Shown here piece by piece: positions 24,782 to 32,258 of a DNA stretch of 58,032 nucleotides. The notes under the pieces were generated by a model. That model was given only the letters and a program-made list of their open reading frames with translations. It made no database searches and was not told the DNA's origin. The stretch lies in NCBI RefSeq assembly GCF_913566895.1, contig NZ_CAJYCN010000018.1, positions 1 to 58,032 on the forward strand, given 5' to 3'. A program made the translations under genes and the position numbers. Numbering within the stretch: position 1 is the stretch's first letter; every line of letters begins with the position of its first letter. This stretch comes from Listeria ilorinensis (GTDB lineage: Bacteria > Bacillota > Bacilli > Lactobacillales > Listeriaceae).

Positions 24782-24810
24782 TATAGGGTTAGGTGCAACT
24801 TAACCCTATA
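24782..24810 (+). promoter_or_regulatory. Stem-loop just before the surface-protein ribosome site
   Basis: TATAGGGTTA and TAACCCTATA form a perfect 10-bp inverted repeat around a 9-nt loop, ending 6 nt before TAGGAGGAG. It has only a weak T tract (TTTATT). It could be a partial terminator that lowers expression of the surface protein relative to the peptides, an RNA processing site, or an operator. Confidence 0.5.
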
Positions 24811-24831
24811 TTTATTAGGAGGAGTATATAG

Positions 24832-26277
24832 GTGAAAAAAATAATCGCATTAGTAACAGCGTTGGCTCTGGCATTTAGCGCGATGATTTCTGTACCGCCA
24901 GTACAAGCTGCTAGCAGTAATACAGCCAGTAATTTAACTTATAAAGAAGTTGCAGGAGGCTTCTACTTTGTTGGTTATGAAGATGTAAAGCTTGAAAAAG
25001 GAAAAACATATGCTTATACCATTCAATATAAAGCAAATGCTTTAAATGAAAGTGGAAAAGTAATCAGCGGGCAAAGTGCCAACTATGGTCTATTTGAACC
25101 TAATTCATCAGGTGCCCAATTAAATACAGCGATTGTCACTTCACAAAATGGTTCTGATGTAGCAATGCCAGGAAACGATACATTCCAACATAAAATTGCT
25201 TTTGTGGCGAAAGAAGATGGTGTAGCAGATATTGGTGTCTATCTTTTCCCGGGTTCCGTATTACCGACCACTCCAGATGAAACAGTAATTTGGCTGAGTG
25301 CATCCGTAAATGGCGGAGAGATTCCATCAAGTAACGTAGCACCAGTGATCAATGCTTCAGATAAAGAAATTCAAGTGGGGGATCAATTTGATCCGCTAAA
25401 AGATGTCACAGCCACAGACCAAGAAGATGGTGATATAACAAGCAAGATCATTGTGGCAAAGAATGATGTAGATACATCTAAACCAGGTGTTTATGATGTA
25501 AGTTATTCCGTTACAGATTCTGAAAATTTGACGACAACAAAGGATATCAAAGTAACGGTCAAAGAAAATCCGGTCAATACAGCACCAACGATTCAAGCAG
25601 AAGACCGGACGATCGGCCTGAACGCCAACTTTGATCCACTTGAAAATGTGACTGCGACAGATAAAGAAGATGGCGATTTAACAAGTAAACTCGTCGTGAC
25701 GCAGAATGAAGTGGATTCATCCAAAGCAGGCAATTATAAAGTCAGCTACAAGGTGACAGATTCAGCAGGACTTACAGCAGAAAAAACAATTACGGTAACC
25801 GTTTTAGCGGCTGAAAATGAGGCGCCTGTAATCAATGCTTCGGATAAAACGATTAAAGTTGGTGACAAATTCGATCCTAAAGCAGATGTGACAGCAACAG
25901 ATAAAGAAGACGGCGACTTAACAAGTAAGATCGAGGTTGTCAAAAATGAAGTCGATACTTCTAAAGCAGGCAGCTACAAAGTAACCTATCAAGTGATAGA
26001 TTCTGCTGGCATTCAAACAGAAAAAACGATCATTGTAACAGTCGAAAAAGGAACAATCGACCTTGTTATTGACGGAGATGCAACAATTTCTGGTAAGATT
26101 TCAAACGATGGAGCAACGAAAGATAGTACTAATAAAGAAACTGTTCAAGCAAAATCAGATACAAAAAAAATACCTAAAACAGGTGATACAGTATCAATTT
26201 GGCTAGTTTTTGCAGGGGCATTACTTGTAACAGGTGCATCCATTGCAATCTATCGCAGAAAGTCTGCACATAAATAA
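24832..26277 (+). CDS. Sortase-anchored surface protein with three DUF5011/BIG_3 Ig-like repeats
   Basis: A 481-residue protein with a GTG start 8 nt after AGGAGGAG. The signal peptide ends at about residue 27 (PPVQAASS). Residues 28-165 form a domain I do not recognise (pattern GGFYFVGYEDVKLEKGKTYAYT). Three Ig-like repeats of about 80 residues follow, each with DP(L/K)..VTATD(Q/K)EDGD(I/L)TSK. The C-terminus has IPKTGD (about residue 447), a membrane helix and YRRKSAHK. The sorting motif is IPKTG rather than LPXTG. It is directly downstream of the peptide trio and may be co-transcribed with it, so it could bind, store or shield the peptides. That role is inferred from position only. Confidence 0.87.
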   Translation: MKKIIALVTALALAFSAMISVPPVQAASSNTASNLTYKEVAGGFYFVGYEDVKLEKGKTYAYTIQYKANALNESGKVISGQSANYGLFEPNSSGAQLNTAIVTSQNGSDVAMPGNDTFQHKIAFVAKEDGVADIGVYLFPGSVLPTTPDETVIWLSASVNGGEIPSSNVAPVINASDKEIQVGDQFDPLKDVTATDQEDGDITSKIIVAKNDVDTSKPGVYDVSYSVTDSENLTTTKDIKVTVKENPVNTAPTIQAEDRTIGLNANFDPLENVTATDKEDGDLTSKLVVTQNEVDSSKAGNYKVSYKVTDSAGLTAEKTITVTVLAAENEAPVINASDKTIKVGDKFDPKADVTATDKEDGDLTSKIEVVKNEVDTSKAGSYKVTYQVIDSAGIQTEKTIIVTVEKGTIDLVIDGDATISGKISNDGATKDSTNKETVQAKSDTKKIPKTGDTVSIWLVFAGALLVTGASIAIYRRKSAHK

Positions 26278-26285
26278 TAAAAAGG

Positions 26286-26330
26286 ACAGGCAGCGGTCGA
26301 GAGCGTCAATTCGATCACTGCCTGTAACTT
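26286..26330 (+). terminator. Probable terminator after the surface protein
   Basis: ACAGGCAG and CTGCCTGT form the outer stem, with an inner TCGA/TCGA pairing. The following T tract (AACTTT) is weak, so some readthrough to the GntR operon is possible. Confidence 0.55.
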
Positions 26331-26420
26331 TAAAAAGGGAGCATTCTACTCTATCGAGAGAAATTCTTTAAGTGATAAAATGATACCCTAATAAGTATTT
26401 TTTCTGAGAGGGGAATGAAA

Positions 26421-27071
26421 ATGCCAAAAATTGCTCGTGGAGAAAGACTAGAGATTATCGCTTATGAATATATTAAAGAAAAGATTGTTACAGGTGACTA
26501 TCCCGCTGGCTATCGCATCATTGAATCGAAGTTATCGGAAGAACTCAATATGAGTCGTACACCGATTCGTCGAGCGATTGTAAGCCTAGCGCATGCGGGC
26601 TTTGTTAAACACCAATATAATCGAGGTGCGTTTGTTGAAAATACACAAGTTGATATAGCAGCTTTTTTCGCACGAATGAAGTTGATTGAACTCCTTATCA
26701 ATGAAAGTGTTGAAAAATTAGTTTTAAGAGAAAATTACATCGAAGTGGACGATCTGATTGAAAAAGCGGAAAAAATTATTCGTTGTGCAAATGAAAATTC
26801 ACGTAAAGGAATGATCGAGAATTTTGAAGAATTTGTCAGTTTGTTAATAGGGAAAATAAACAATGACTACTTCAACCGAATTGTTCAAGATTTATGGATC
26901 GAATTGGATGATCATGCGACAGAAGAAATCACAATCATCTTCATTTCCGCCAGCAGCCAGTTAAGCTGCGAATTAAAAAGTATCATTAAGTATTTGAAAA
27001 TGAAAGATTACAGTAAACTCAAAGGGGCATCTGCTCGAATGATGAATGCAATGCTTCTGACTGTTTTTTAA
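26421..27071 (+). CDS. GntR-family (FadR/FCD-like) regulator of the exporter operon
   Basis: A 216-residue regulator. The winged HTH at about 8-75 shows EYIKEKIVTGDYPAGYRIIE, then LSEELNMSRTPIRRAI, the GntR recognition helix. A helical C-terminal domain of FCD type follows at about 85-216. ATG 26421 is 8 nt after GAGAGGGG; ATG 26415 is too close to it. It is first gene of a four-gene operon with the exporter, 14 bp before the adaptor gene. In Staphylococcus aureus the PSM exporter operon pmt also begins with a GntR-family repressor, a parallel worth noting. There the subfamily differs (YtrA type). The ligand could be the peptide itself, but this is speculation. Confidence 0.85.
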   Translation: MPKIARGERLEIIAYEYIKEKIVTGDYPAGYRIIESKLSEELNMSRTPIRRAIVSLAHAGFVKHQYNRGAFVENTQVDIAAFFARMKLIELLINESVEKLVLRENYIEVDDLIEKAEKIIRCANENSRKGMIENFEEFVSLLIGKINNDYFNRIVQDLWIELDDHATEEITIIFISASSQLSCELKSIIKYLKMKDYSKLKGASARMMNAMLLTVF

Positions 27072-27085
27072 GAAAGGTTTTGAAT

Positions 27086-27721
27086 ATGAAAAAAATAGCC
27101 ATTGGTCTTATTTGTCTCGTGGTTATTGGCGGACTATATTTTCTATATAACAGCTGGCAAAGTCAGCAAGAAAGCCAAGAAGCCAAGCCTAGTTATGAAA
27201 CAACCAAGGTAGTGAAAGAGAATTTGAAGGTAAACATTCATGCAAAAGGCCAGATCACCAAAGGAGAAAATGTGTGGCCTGATTATAAAGAATATGTAGC
27301 AGAAGTATTAGTGGACGAACTGGATATTACGAAGATCAAAAAGGATCAACAGGTGGATATTCAGGTGGAAGCGTTGCCGAATAAAACAATTACAGGAAAA
27401 GTTACTTCCATTGATCAAACCGGTATTGTTTCAGGGGATATGACGCAATATAAAGTTTCCGTAATGATGGATGATGAAAGCCAGTTGATGGTAAACATGC
27501 ATTTGACGGCGGATATTTTGGTTGATGAACAAAAAGATACACTTGTTTTACCAAAACAAGCCGTACATACCGATGATCAAAAGAAAAATTTTGTCTATGT
27601 ACCAACAAAAAATGGCAAAGTTCGGGTCATTATTGAAACAGGAGCTTATAACGATAAGAAGATCCAAATAAATGCTGGTCTGAAAGAAAATGAAACTGTG
27701 ATTGTTGCAGATAAAAAGTAG
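27086..27721 (+). CDS. HlyD/MacA-family membrane-fusion adaptor of the exporter
   Basis: A 211-residue protein with an N-terminal membrane anchor at about 5-22 and an extracellular part. The order is a lipoyl/barrel-sandwich half (KVNIHAKGQITKGENVWP), a beta-barrel (VDIQVEALPNKTITGKVTSI) and a membrane-proximal domain (LVLPKQAVHT...NFVYVPTKNGKV). It is much shorter than Gram-negative MacA and lacks the long coiled-coil hairpin. ATG 27086 is 8 nt after AGAAAGG; an in-frame TTG at 27080 is an alternative. It lies 8 bp before the ATPase gene. Such adaptors in Gram-positive bacteria accompany MacB-type exporters of antimicrobial or self-toxic peptides. Confidence 0.85.
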   Translation: MKKIAIGLICLVVIGGLYFLYNSWQSQQESQEAKPSYETTKVVKENLKVNIHAKGQITKGENVWPDYKEYVAEVLVDELDITKIKKDQQVDIQVEALPNKTITGKVTSIDQTGIVSGDMTQYKVSVMMDDESQLMVNMHLTADILVDEQKDTLVLPKQAVHTDDQKKNFVYVPTKNGKVRVIIETGAYNDKKIQINAGLKENETVIVADKK

Positions 27722-27729
27722 GTGCAAAT

Positions 27730-28404
27730 ATGATCCGAATTGAAAACTTAAATAAGGTGTACAGACTGGGTGGAGAAGAACTTTACGCACTTCGAGATAT
27801 CCATTTCACACTTGAACAGGGGAGTTTTGCAGCCATTGTAGGACCATCCGGATCAGGTAAATCAACGTTTATGAATATTGTCGGTTGTCTGGACCGGGCG
27901 ACAAGTGGCTCCTATTATTTGCATCATCAGGATCTGATTCGTTTACCAGATAAAAAGCTTTCCCAATTTCGCAACCGTTCCATCGGATTTGTTTTTCAGC
28001 AATTTTATCTACTACATCGTTTGACGGCCTATGAAAATATGGAATTGCCGCTACTTTACCGCGGAACTTCTGTAAAAGAGCGGAGGAGTAAAGTTTTAGA
28101 AATGTTTGCACTTTTAGGTTTGGAAGGAAAAGAAAAATTTTATCCTAAACAGCTTTCAGGTGGTCAGCAGCAACGCGTAGCGATTGGGCGGGCGCTTATC
28201 GGTGAACCCACACTTCTTTTAGCAGATGAACCGACGGGCGCTCTGGATTCGAAAACCGGTCAAGATGTGATGGCTCTTTTGAAGAAGATCCACCACGAAG
28301 GGCATACCGTAATGATGATTACACATGACCATAAGCTTGCTCAGGAAGCAGAATATATTTACGAAATGAAAGATGGCAAATTGACGGAGTTGAAGAGAAG
28401 GTGA
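27730..28404 (+). CDS. ABC transporter ATPase, MacB/LolD type
   Basis: A 224-residue cytoplasmic ATPase. Walker A is GPSGSGKST, the Q-loop is in FVFQQFYLLHRLTAYEN, the signature is LSGGQQQRVAIGRAL, Walker B is LLLADEPTGALD and the H-loop is MITHD. The RLTAYEN(M/V)ELPL(L/I)Y pattern is typical of the MacB/LolD/FtsE family, which drives extracytoplasmic mechanotransmission rather than classic transport. Its stop overlaps the permease start (GTGA). It is part of the GntR-controlled exporter operon. Confidence 0.93.
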   Translation: MIRIENLNKVYRLGGEELYALRDIHFTLEQGSFAAIVGPSGSGKSTFMNIVGCLDRATSGSYYLHHQDLIRLPDKKLSQFRNRSIGFVFQQFYLLHRLTAYENMELPLLYRGTSVKERRSKVLEMFALLGLEGKEKFYPKQLSGGQQQRVAIGRALIGEPTLLLADEPTGALDSKTGQDVMALLKKIHHEGHTVMMITHDHKLAQEAEYIYEMKDGKLTELKRR

Positions 28405-29579
28405 CGATCCGAAAGAGTATCCAAATGGCATTCAAACAATTACGAAGCAGTAAACTACGGTCATTTCTCACCATGTTGGGAATTATCATCGGTGTCTTTT
28501 CTATCGTTCTGTTGATCAGCCTTGGCAATGGTATGGCCAAAAACGTCGCTTCTGAACTGAGTGATCTAGGCAGCAATGTAATCTCGGTGAGCTTTGTCCC
28601 CCAAAATGCCGAGCAGACATTTGATTATGAGACTGGTATGGCACTAGCACCTGTCGACACAATTGCAGCACCAGAAGAAATGCATGCCGAGCCAATTGTT
28701 GCAAATGGTAAGCGCGCAAATGAGCAAGTCATTGGAACCAATCAAAATTATGCGACCATTAAAAATCTAGACCTAGCAAAAGGATGTTTTTTTGCGCCTA
28801 GTGATGTAACCTATCGGCAGCATGTGACCATTATTGGAGCCCAACTTGCCGAAAAATGGTTTCCGAATCAGTCAGCTGTTGGACAGTCAATCTTGATTAA
28901 TGGAGAAGCCTATAAAGTTATTGGTGTGTTAAAAAAACAGAAGACAAACCTCACTGGTTCAGTAGATGAGAAATTACTTATTCCAATAACAAGTGCCAAC
29001 CGTCTGTTCCAAAGTAACCAAGTCAGTCTTTTTTATTATCAAGCTGTAAATGGACTTGCTGTTGATCAGGCGGAAACTGAGCTCAAGCAATCTTTCGACG
29101 AGACTTTTCCACAACAACAGACGAGAAAAGAAGAATCTTATACGATTTTAAATCAGCAGGCAACGCTTGATGCAGTAAATAGTATCACGTCAACACTTAC
29201 TTTGGGGTTAGAAGCTATCGCGGTCATTTCACTGATTGTCGGTGGTATCGGAATTATGAATATTATGCTGGTTTCTGTCACAGAACGGACAAGGGAGATA
29301 GGCATTCGAAAAGCAATCGGTGCAACAGGCGGCAATATTTTGAGCCAATTTTTAATTGAAGCCATCGTTTTGTCTCTTTTTGGTGGGTTGATCGGTCTTT
29401 TGGGCAGCGGACTGGTGATACAGCTACTATCAAATGTTCTGTCATTTACTATCCAACTTGATTTTCAGACTGCTGTTATTGCTTTAGGTTTTTCAGTTCT
29501 AGTCGGAGTTCTTTTTGGTGTAGTACCAGCTTACCAAGCTTCCAAAAAATTACCAATTGAAGCCTTGCGATTTGAATAA
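28401..29579 (+). CDS. ABC transporter permease, MacB/FtsX type
   Basis: A 392-residue permease with GTG start overlapping the ATPase stop. One N-terminal helix (about 20-40, FLTMLGIIIGVFSIVLLISL) is followed by a large extracellular domain (about 45-265). Three C-terminal helices sit in the FtsX domain (GGIGIMNIMLVSVTERTREI, GIRKAIGATG). This is the MacB topology without a fused ATPase. With the adaptor and ATPase it forms a complete MacAB-like tripartite system. The closest possible cargo in the window is the amphipathic peptide trio 3.7 kb upstream, on the same strand. Confidence 0.92.
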   Translation: MTIRKSIQMAFKQLRSSKLRSFLTMLGIIIGVFSIVLLISLGNGMAKNVASELSDLGSNVISVSFVPQNAEQTFDYETGMALAPVDTIAAPEEMHAEPIVANGKRANEQVIGTNQNYATIKNLDLAKGCFFAPSDVTYRQHVTIIGAQLAEKWFPNQSAVGQSILINGEAYKVIGVLKKQKTNLTGSVDEKLLIPITSANRLFQSNQVSLFYYQAVNGLAVDQAETELKQSFDETFPQQQTRKEESYTILNQQATLDAVNSITSTLTLGLEAIAVISLIVGGIGIMNIMLVSVTERTREIGIRKAIGATGGNILSQFLIEAIVLSLFGGLIGLLGSGLVIQLLSNVLSFTIQLDFQTAVIALGFSVLVGVLFGVVPAYQASKKLPIEALRFE

Positions 29580-29591
29580 ACAAAAAGGTAG

Positions 29592-29804
29592 GTGACTCAG
29601 CCTATGACTCAAGATGAAGCCAGAAATGATGCTTGGGTATTAATTGAAAGTATCAACATCAAAACATTTTTAGTGCGTGACGAACTTTATCAGCTTTCTT
29701 ATGAGGAGCTTCTTTGTTTATACGAATATATTTTTGAAGGAGGCGAGCTGAAAGCTGATTCTGAAGCAGCTAAACTGATGCAGATATCCCGTCAACGTGT
29801 ATAA
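29592..29804 (+). CDS. Small acidic protein of unknown function
   Basis: A 70-residue protein, acidic and mostly helical (RDELYQLSYEELLCLYEYIF), with no signal peptide or membrane helix. The start is either GTG 29592 (AAAAAGG 3 nt upstream) or ATG 29604. It lies 12 bp after the exporter permease and is probably the last gene of that operon. The next gene has its own promoter. I do not recognise the family. Last-gene position in a peptide exporter operon would suit an immunity or accessory function, but nothing in the sequence proves it. It could equally be an unrelated conserved small protein linked to ClpP1. Confidence 0.6.
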   Translation: MTQPMTQDEARNDAWVLIESINIKTFLVRDELYQLSYEELLCLYEYIFEGGELKADSEAAKLMQISRQRV

Positions 29805-29813
29805 GACTTGTTT

Positions 29814-29843
29814 TTTGACCTTTATTGACCATTGTGCTACAAT
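29814..29843 (+). promoter_or_regulatory. CtsR-type operator overlapping the clpP1 promoter
   Basis: TTTGACCTTTATTGACC (29814-29830) matches 16 of 17 positions of the reverse-complemented CtsR heptad repeat (GGTCAAANANRGTCAAA). The promoter is TTGACC (29815-29820), a 17-bp spacer and TACAAT (29838-29843), so CtsR binding would cover the -35 element. This predicts heat and protein-stress induction of the ClpP1 gene. Confidence 0.72.
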
Positions 29844-29883
29844 AATCCCGTATTTATTCGGATATAGAGAGGGTGTTAGGACA

Positions 29884-30459
29884 GTGGAACAAGAAAAAAA
29901 GCAAGATATGAATCGCTTATTAATGGAAAAACTGATTAGCACACGAACCATTTTGATTTATGGTGAAATCAACCAAGAGCTTGCAAAAGAAGTAACAAGT
30001 CAGCTTCTTTTGCTTGAGTCGCTTAGTAATGATCCCATCACGATTTTTATCAATAGCCAAGGCGGGCATGTTGAAGCGGGAGATTCCATTCATGATATGA
30101 TTCAATTCGTGAAGCCAGAAGTACGGATAATCGGCACTGGCTGGGTAGCGAGTGCAGGGATCACGATTTATCTGGCGGCTAAAAAGGAAAATCGTTACAG
30201 CTTGCCGAATACGCGCTATATGATCCATCAGCCAATGGGTGGCGTGCAGGGGCAAAGCTCAGAAATTGAGATTGAAGCACGTGAGATTATCCGTATGAGA
30301 GAACGAATCAATCGGCTTATTAGCGAAGCAACTGGTCAGGACTACGAAAAAGTCTCATTAGATACTGATCGTAATTACTGGATGAATTTGGATGAGGCCA
30401 TCGAATATGGAGTGGTTACGCATAAAATATCCCATGCAGATGAACTTGACTCGAAATAA
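29884..30459 (+). CDS. clpP1: ClpP1-type peptidase subunit with Asn in the catalytic triad
   Basis: A 191-residue S14 peptidase. The catalytic Ser is in GWVASAGIT (S90) and the His in RYMIHQP (H115). The third position, normally Asp, is Asn in DTDRNYWMN (N164). The spacings 25 and 49 equal those of Listeria monocytogenes ClpP1 (Ser98, His123, Asn172). That protein forms active heterotetradecamers with ClpP2 and is poorly active alone. GTG 29884 was chosen because a long initiator region upstream contains the promoter; GAGAGGG is 10 nt before it. ATG 29908 is an alternative. ClpP2 and Clp ATPases are not in this window. Confidence 0.92.
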   Translation: MEQEKKQDMNRLLMEKLISTRTILIYGEINQELAKEVTSQLLLLESLSNDPITIFINSQGGHVEAGDSIHDMIQFVKPEVRIIGTGWVASAGITIYLAAKKENRYSLPNTRYMIHQPMGGVQGQSSEIEIEAREIIRMRERINRLISEATGQDYEKVSLDTDRNYWMNLDEAIEYGVVTHKISHADELDSK

Positions 30460-30466
30460 GCAGTTA

Positions 30467-30498
30467 GGGCAGCGCGTATTGGCGTTGCTCTTTTTTAT
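30467..30498 (+). terminator. Terminator after clpP1
   Basis: GGGCAGCGC pairs with GCGTTGCTC (wobbles), followed by TTTTTTATTT. Confidence 0.75.
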
Positions 30499-30621
30499 TT
30501 AATAGTCAATCTTTCAATTAAATGTTACTATTTGAGCAAAAATAAGCTATAATAAGAAAAAGAAATATGCTCAAAGAATCGGCATAAAGAGAGGAAGAAA
30601 TGCATAAAAGGAGTGGCACGA

Positions 30622-31455
30622 TTGGATAAAAATCAGCAACTACATGATTATCTTGCGCAACAGGCGACAGACTTCACCAACGAATGGTATGAAAGCATAG
30701 ACAAAGGAAACGTAGATGGAGTATACGCTTCAAATGATCCAGATGTGATTGCAAAGCTAAAACGACTCCATAACAGTTTTTACCATCAGTTTATACAGGC
30801 TTTTACGTCGGATGAAGGGTACTTTTTTGAGAATTTGGATGATTGGATGACTGGGGTTTCAAATGACGAAGACCATTTACATACACCTGTCTATCAAATT
30901 ATCAGGGAATTTTTACGAGTCCAGCATCAATTTATAGAAGCAGTTCATGATTTTCACGAAATCAATCAGTCAATCTGTACACTGGATGATGTGCGCATAT
31001 GGAGTACACTGATTGTCAATCGAATGGGAGATATCATTGTTTGGTTTACAAGAGAAAACATGCTCCGCTCTGAAGAACGACTGAATGCTCAACAAGAAAC
31101 AATCATGGAGCTTAGTTCTCCTGTTATCAAGCTAACAGAAAGCAGTGCGCTTTTACCATTAATCGGTGAGATTGATACAGTCCGGGCCCGTTTCTTGCTC
31201 GAAAATACACTTTTACAATGTGCAGAAAAAAATGTCAGTCGATTATTCATTGACCTTTCGGGTGTGATGATCATTGACACAATGGTAGCACAGCAGCTGT
31301 TTCAATTAGTGGACACTTTGCGGCTGATTGGTGTAAAAACGATTCTTTCGGGACTCCGCCCTGAAATTGCCCAGACCGCTGTTCAACTTGGGATCGATTT
31401 TGAAAATGTTGAAGTCCGTTCCACTTTACTGAATGTGATCAAGGCGGATTTGTAA
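30622..31455 (+). CDS. RsbR-type stressosome protein (STAS domain)
   Basis: A 277-residue protein. The N-terminal non-haem-globin-like sensor (about 1-140) is variable, as in other RsbR paralogues. The C-terminal STAS domain (about 160-277) contains LIGEIDTVRAR (T186) and GVMIIDTMVAQQ (T220). These match the two phosphorylated threonines of Bacillus subtilis RsbRA (T171, T205), with the same 34-residue separation. The stressosome kinase RsbT would phosphorylate them to release sigma-B signalling. TTG 30622 is 8 nt after AAAGGAG; GTG 30613 overlaps it. It is monocistronic. Which signal it senses is not evident. Confidence 0.88.
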   Translation: MDKNQQLHDYLAQQATDFTNEWYESIDKGNVDGVYASNDPDVIAKLKRLHNSFYHQFIQAFTSDEGYFFENLDDWMTGVSNDEDHLHTPVYQIIREFLRVQHQFIEAVHDFHEINQSICTLDDVRIWSTLIVNRMGDIIVWFTRENMLRSEERLNAQQETIMELSSPVIKLTESSALLPLIGEIDTVRARFLLENTLLQCAEKNVSRLFIDLSGVMIIDTMVAQQLFQLVDTLRLIGVKTILSGLRPEIAQTAVQLGIDFENVEVRSTLLNVIKADL

Positions 31456-31789
31456 AGTCAAGTCCATCAGACATCGTAATAGAAGGACTGAGAATAAAAG
31501 AATCTGGAGTCAGTATATTGAGAGGGATTTATGGCCGATTTTAAGATGGTCCATCTCCTCGTAAAAAAGCTCGCTGCATTTTGTGATAAAGATAGATACA
31601 ATTGATCTAAGTCCATTCAATACGGTATATTTGCCAAGATGGTTGCCTTAAATTTCATACTGATTATATAGCAGAAAAGTTTTTTAGTAGTTCAAATGAA
31701 AAAAGCTTTTCTGTTTTTTTCGTGTTTTTTTTTGCGCGCTATGCCTTTTTTAAAAAAAGTGCGTTATACTAAAAGAAAAATGGAATTAG
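31456..31789 (+). other. 330-bp region downstream of the RsbR gene
   Basis: No convincing gene. A 24-codon frame at 31531-31605 starts MADFKMVHLLVKK after GAGAGGG, but it has no support beyond that ribosome site. The terminator at 31672-31720 lies 217 bp from the upstream stop, leaving room for a long 3' UTR or a small RNA. Confidence 0.4.
31672..31720 (+). terminator. Terminator downstream of the RsbR gene
   Basis: CAGAAAAG and CTTTTCTG form the base of the stem, extended by TTTTTT/AAAAAA pairing, and followed by TTTTTTT. Confidence 0.75.
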
Positions 31790-32161
31790 GTGATAACAAT
31801 TCGAATTTTTGCAGGCGTGCTTTCCTTACAAGCTGCGATCATTGGCTTTTTTACCTCTTATCAACCTGTAAAAGACCCAATTTCTTACTTAATGTTGATT
31901 CCTGAGACTTTATCCACAGATGCTAGTTGGATTCTGTCTATTGTCATGTTTCTTGCGGGCATATTAGTGATCTGTGCGCAAAAAAATGATTTTTTGCTGT
32001 TTCTGGCAATGGTACTATGGGTTTTTGGTATGATTTTAGGATTGCTTTTCTGCCCTACTTATTCAGGATTCTATTTTCGACCACTATCATGTGGGATTTG
32101 CCTGATCATCAGTCTGTATGTTTTTACAGATTATCGGCGCAGAAAGCACAACCGAACGTAA
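31790..32161 (+). CDS. Small four-helix membrane protein, unknown function
   Basis: A 123-residue hydrophobic protein with predicted membrane helices at about 5-22, 44-63, 70-88 and 96-112, and a basic C-terminus (YRRRKHNRT) that should be cytoplasmic. The GTG start at 31790 is uncertain because the nearest purine-rich stretch (GGAATTAGG) is very close. I recognise no family. It stands alone between two terminators. Confidence 0.65.
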   Translation: MITIRIFAGVLSLQAAIIGFFTSYQPVKDPISYLMLIPETLSTDASWILSIVMFLAGILVICAQKNDFLLFLAMVLWVFGMILGLLFCPTYSGFYFRPLSCGICLIISLYVFTDYRRRKHNRT

Positions 32162-32162
32162 T

Positions 32163-32212
32163 GCTCCTTACTTTCAGAACAAGATTTCTGAGTTAGTAAG
32201 GGGTATTTTTTA
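32163..32212 (+). terminator. Terminator after the small membrane protein
   Basis: CTCCTTACT pairs with AGTAAGGGG, with inner CAGAA/TTCTG pairing, followed by TATTTTTTATC. Confidence 0.75.
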
Positions 32213-32241
32213 TCTATTTTGTATAAATATCTGAAAAACAT

Positions 32242-32258
32242 TGTGAACTTTTTGTGAA
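32242..32258 (+). promoter_or_regulatory. 11-bp-phased TGTGAA direct repeat upstream of the large LPXTG protein
   Basis: Two exact TGTGAA copies at 32242 and 32253, 11 bp apart, in the 270-bp AT-rich region before the LPXTG gene. It is the best copy of the motif also seen at 2828-2845 and 23982-23998. The rest of the region shows no gene. Confidence 0.4.
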
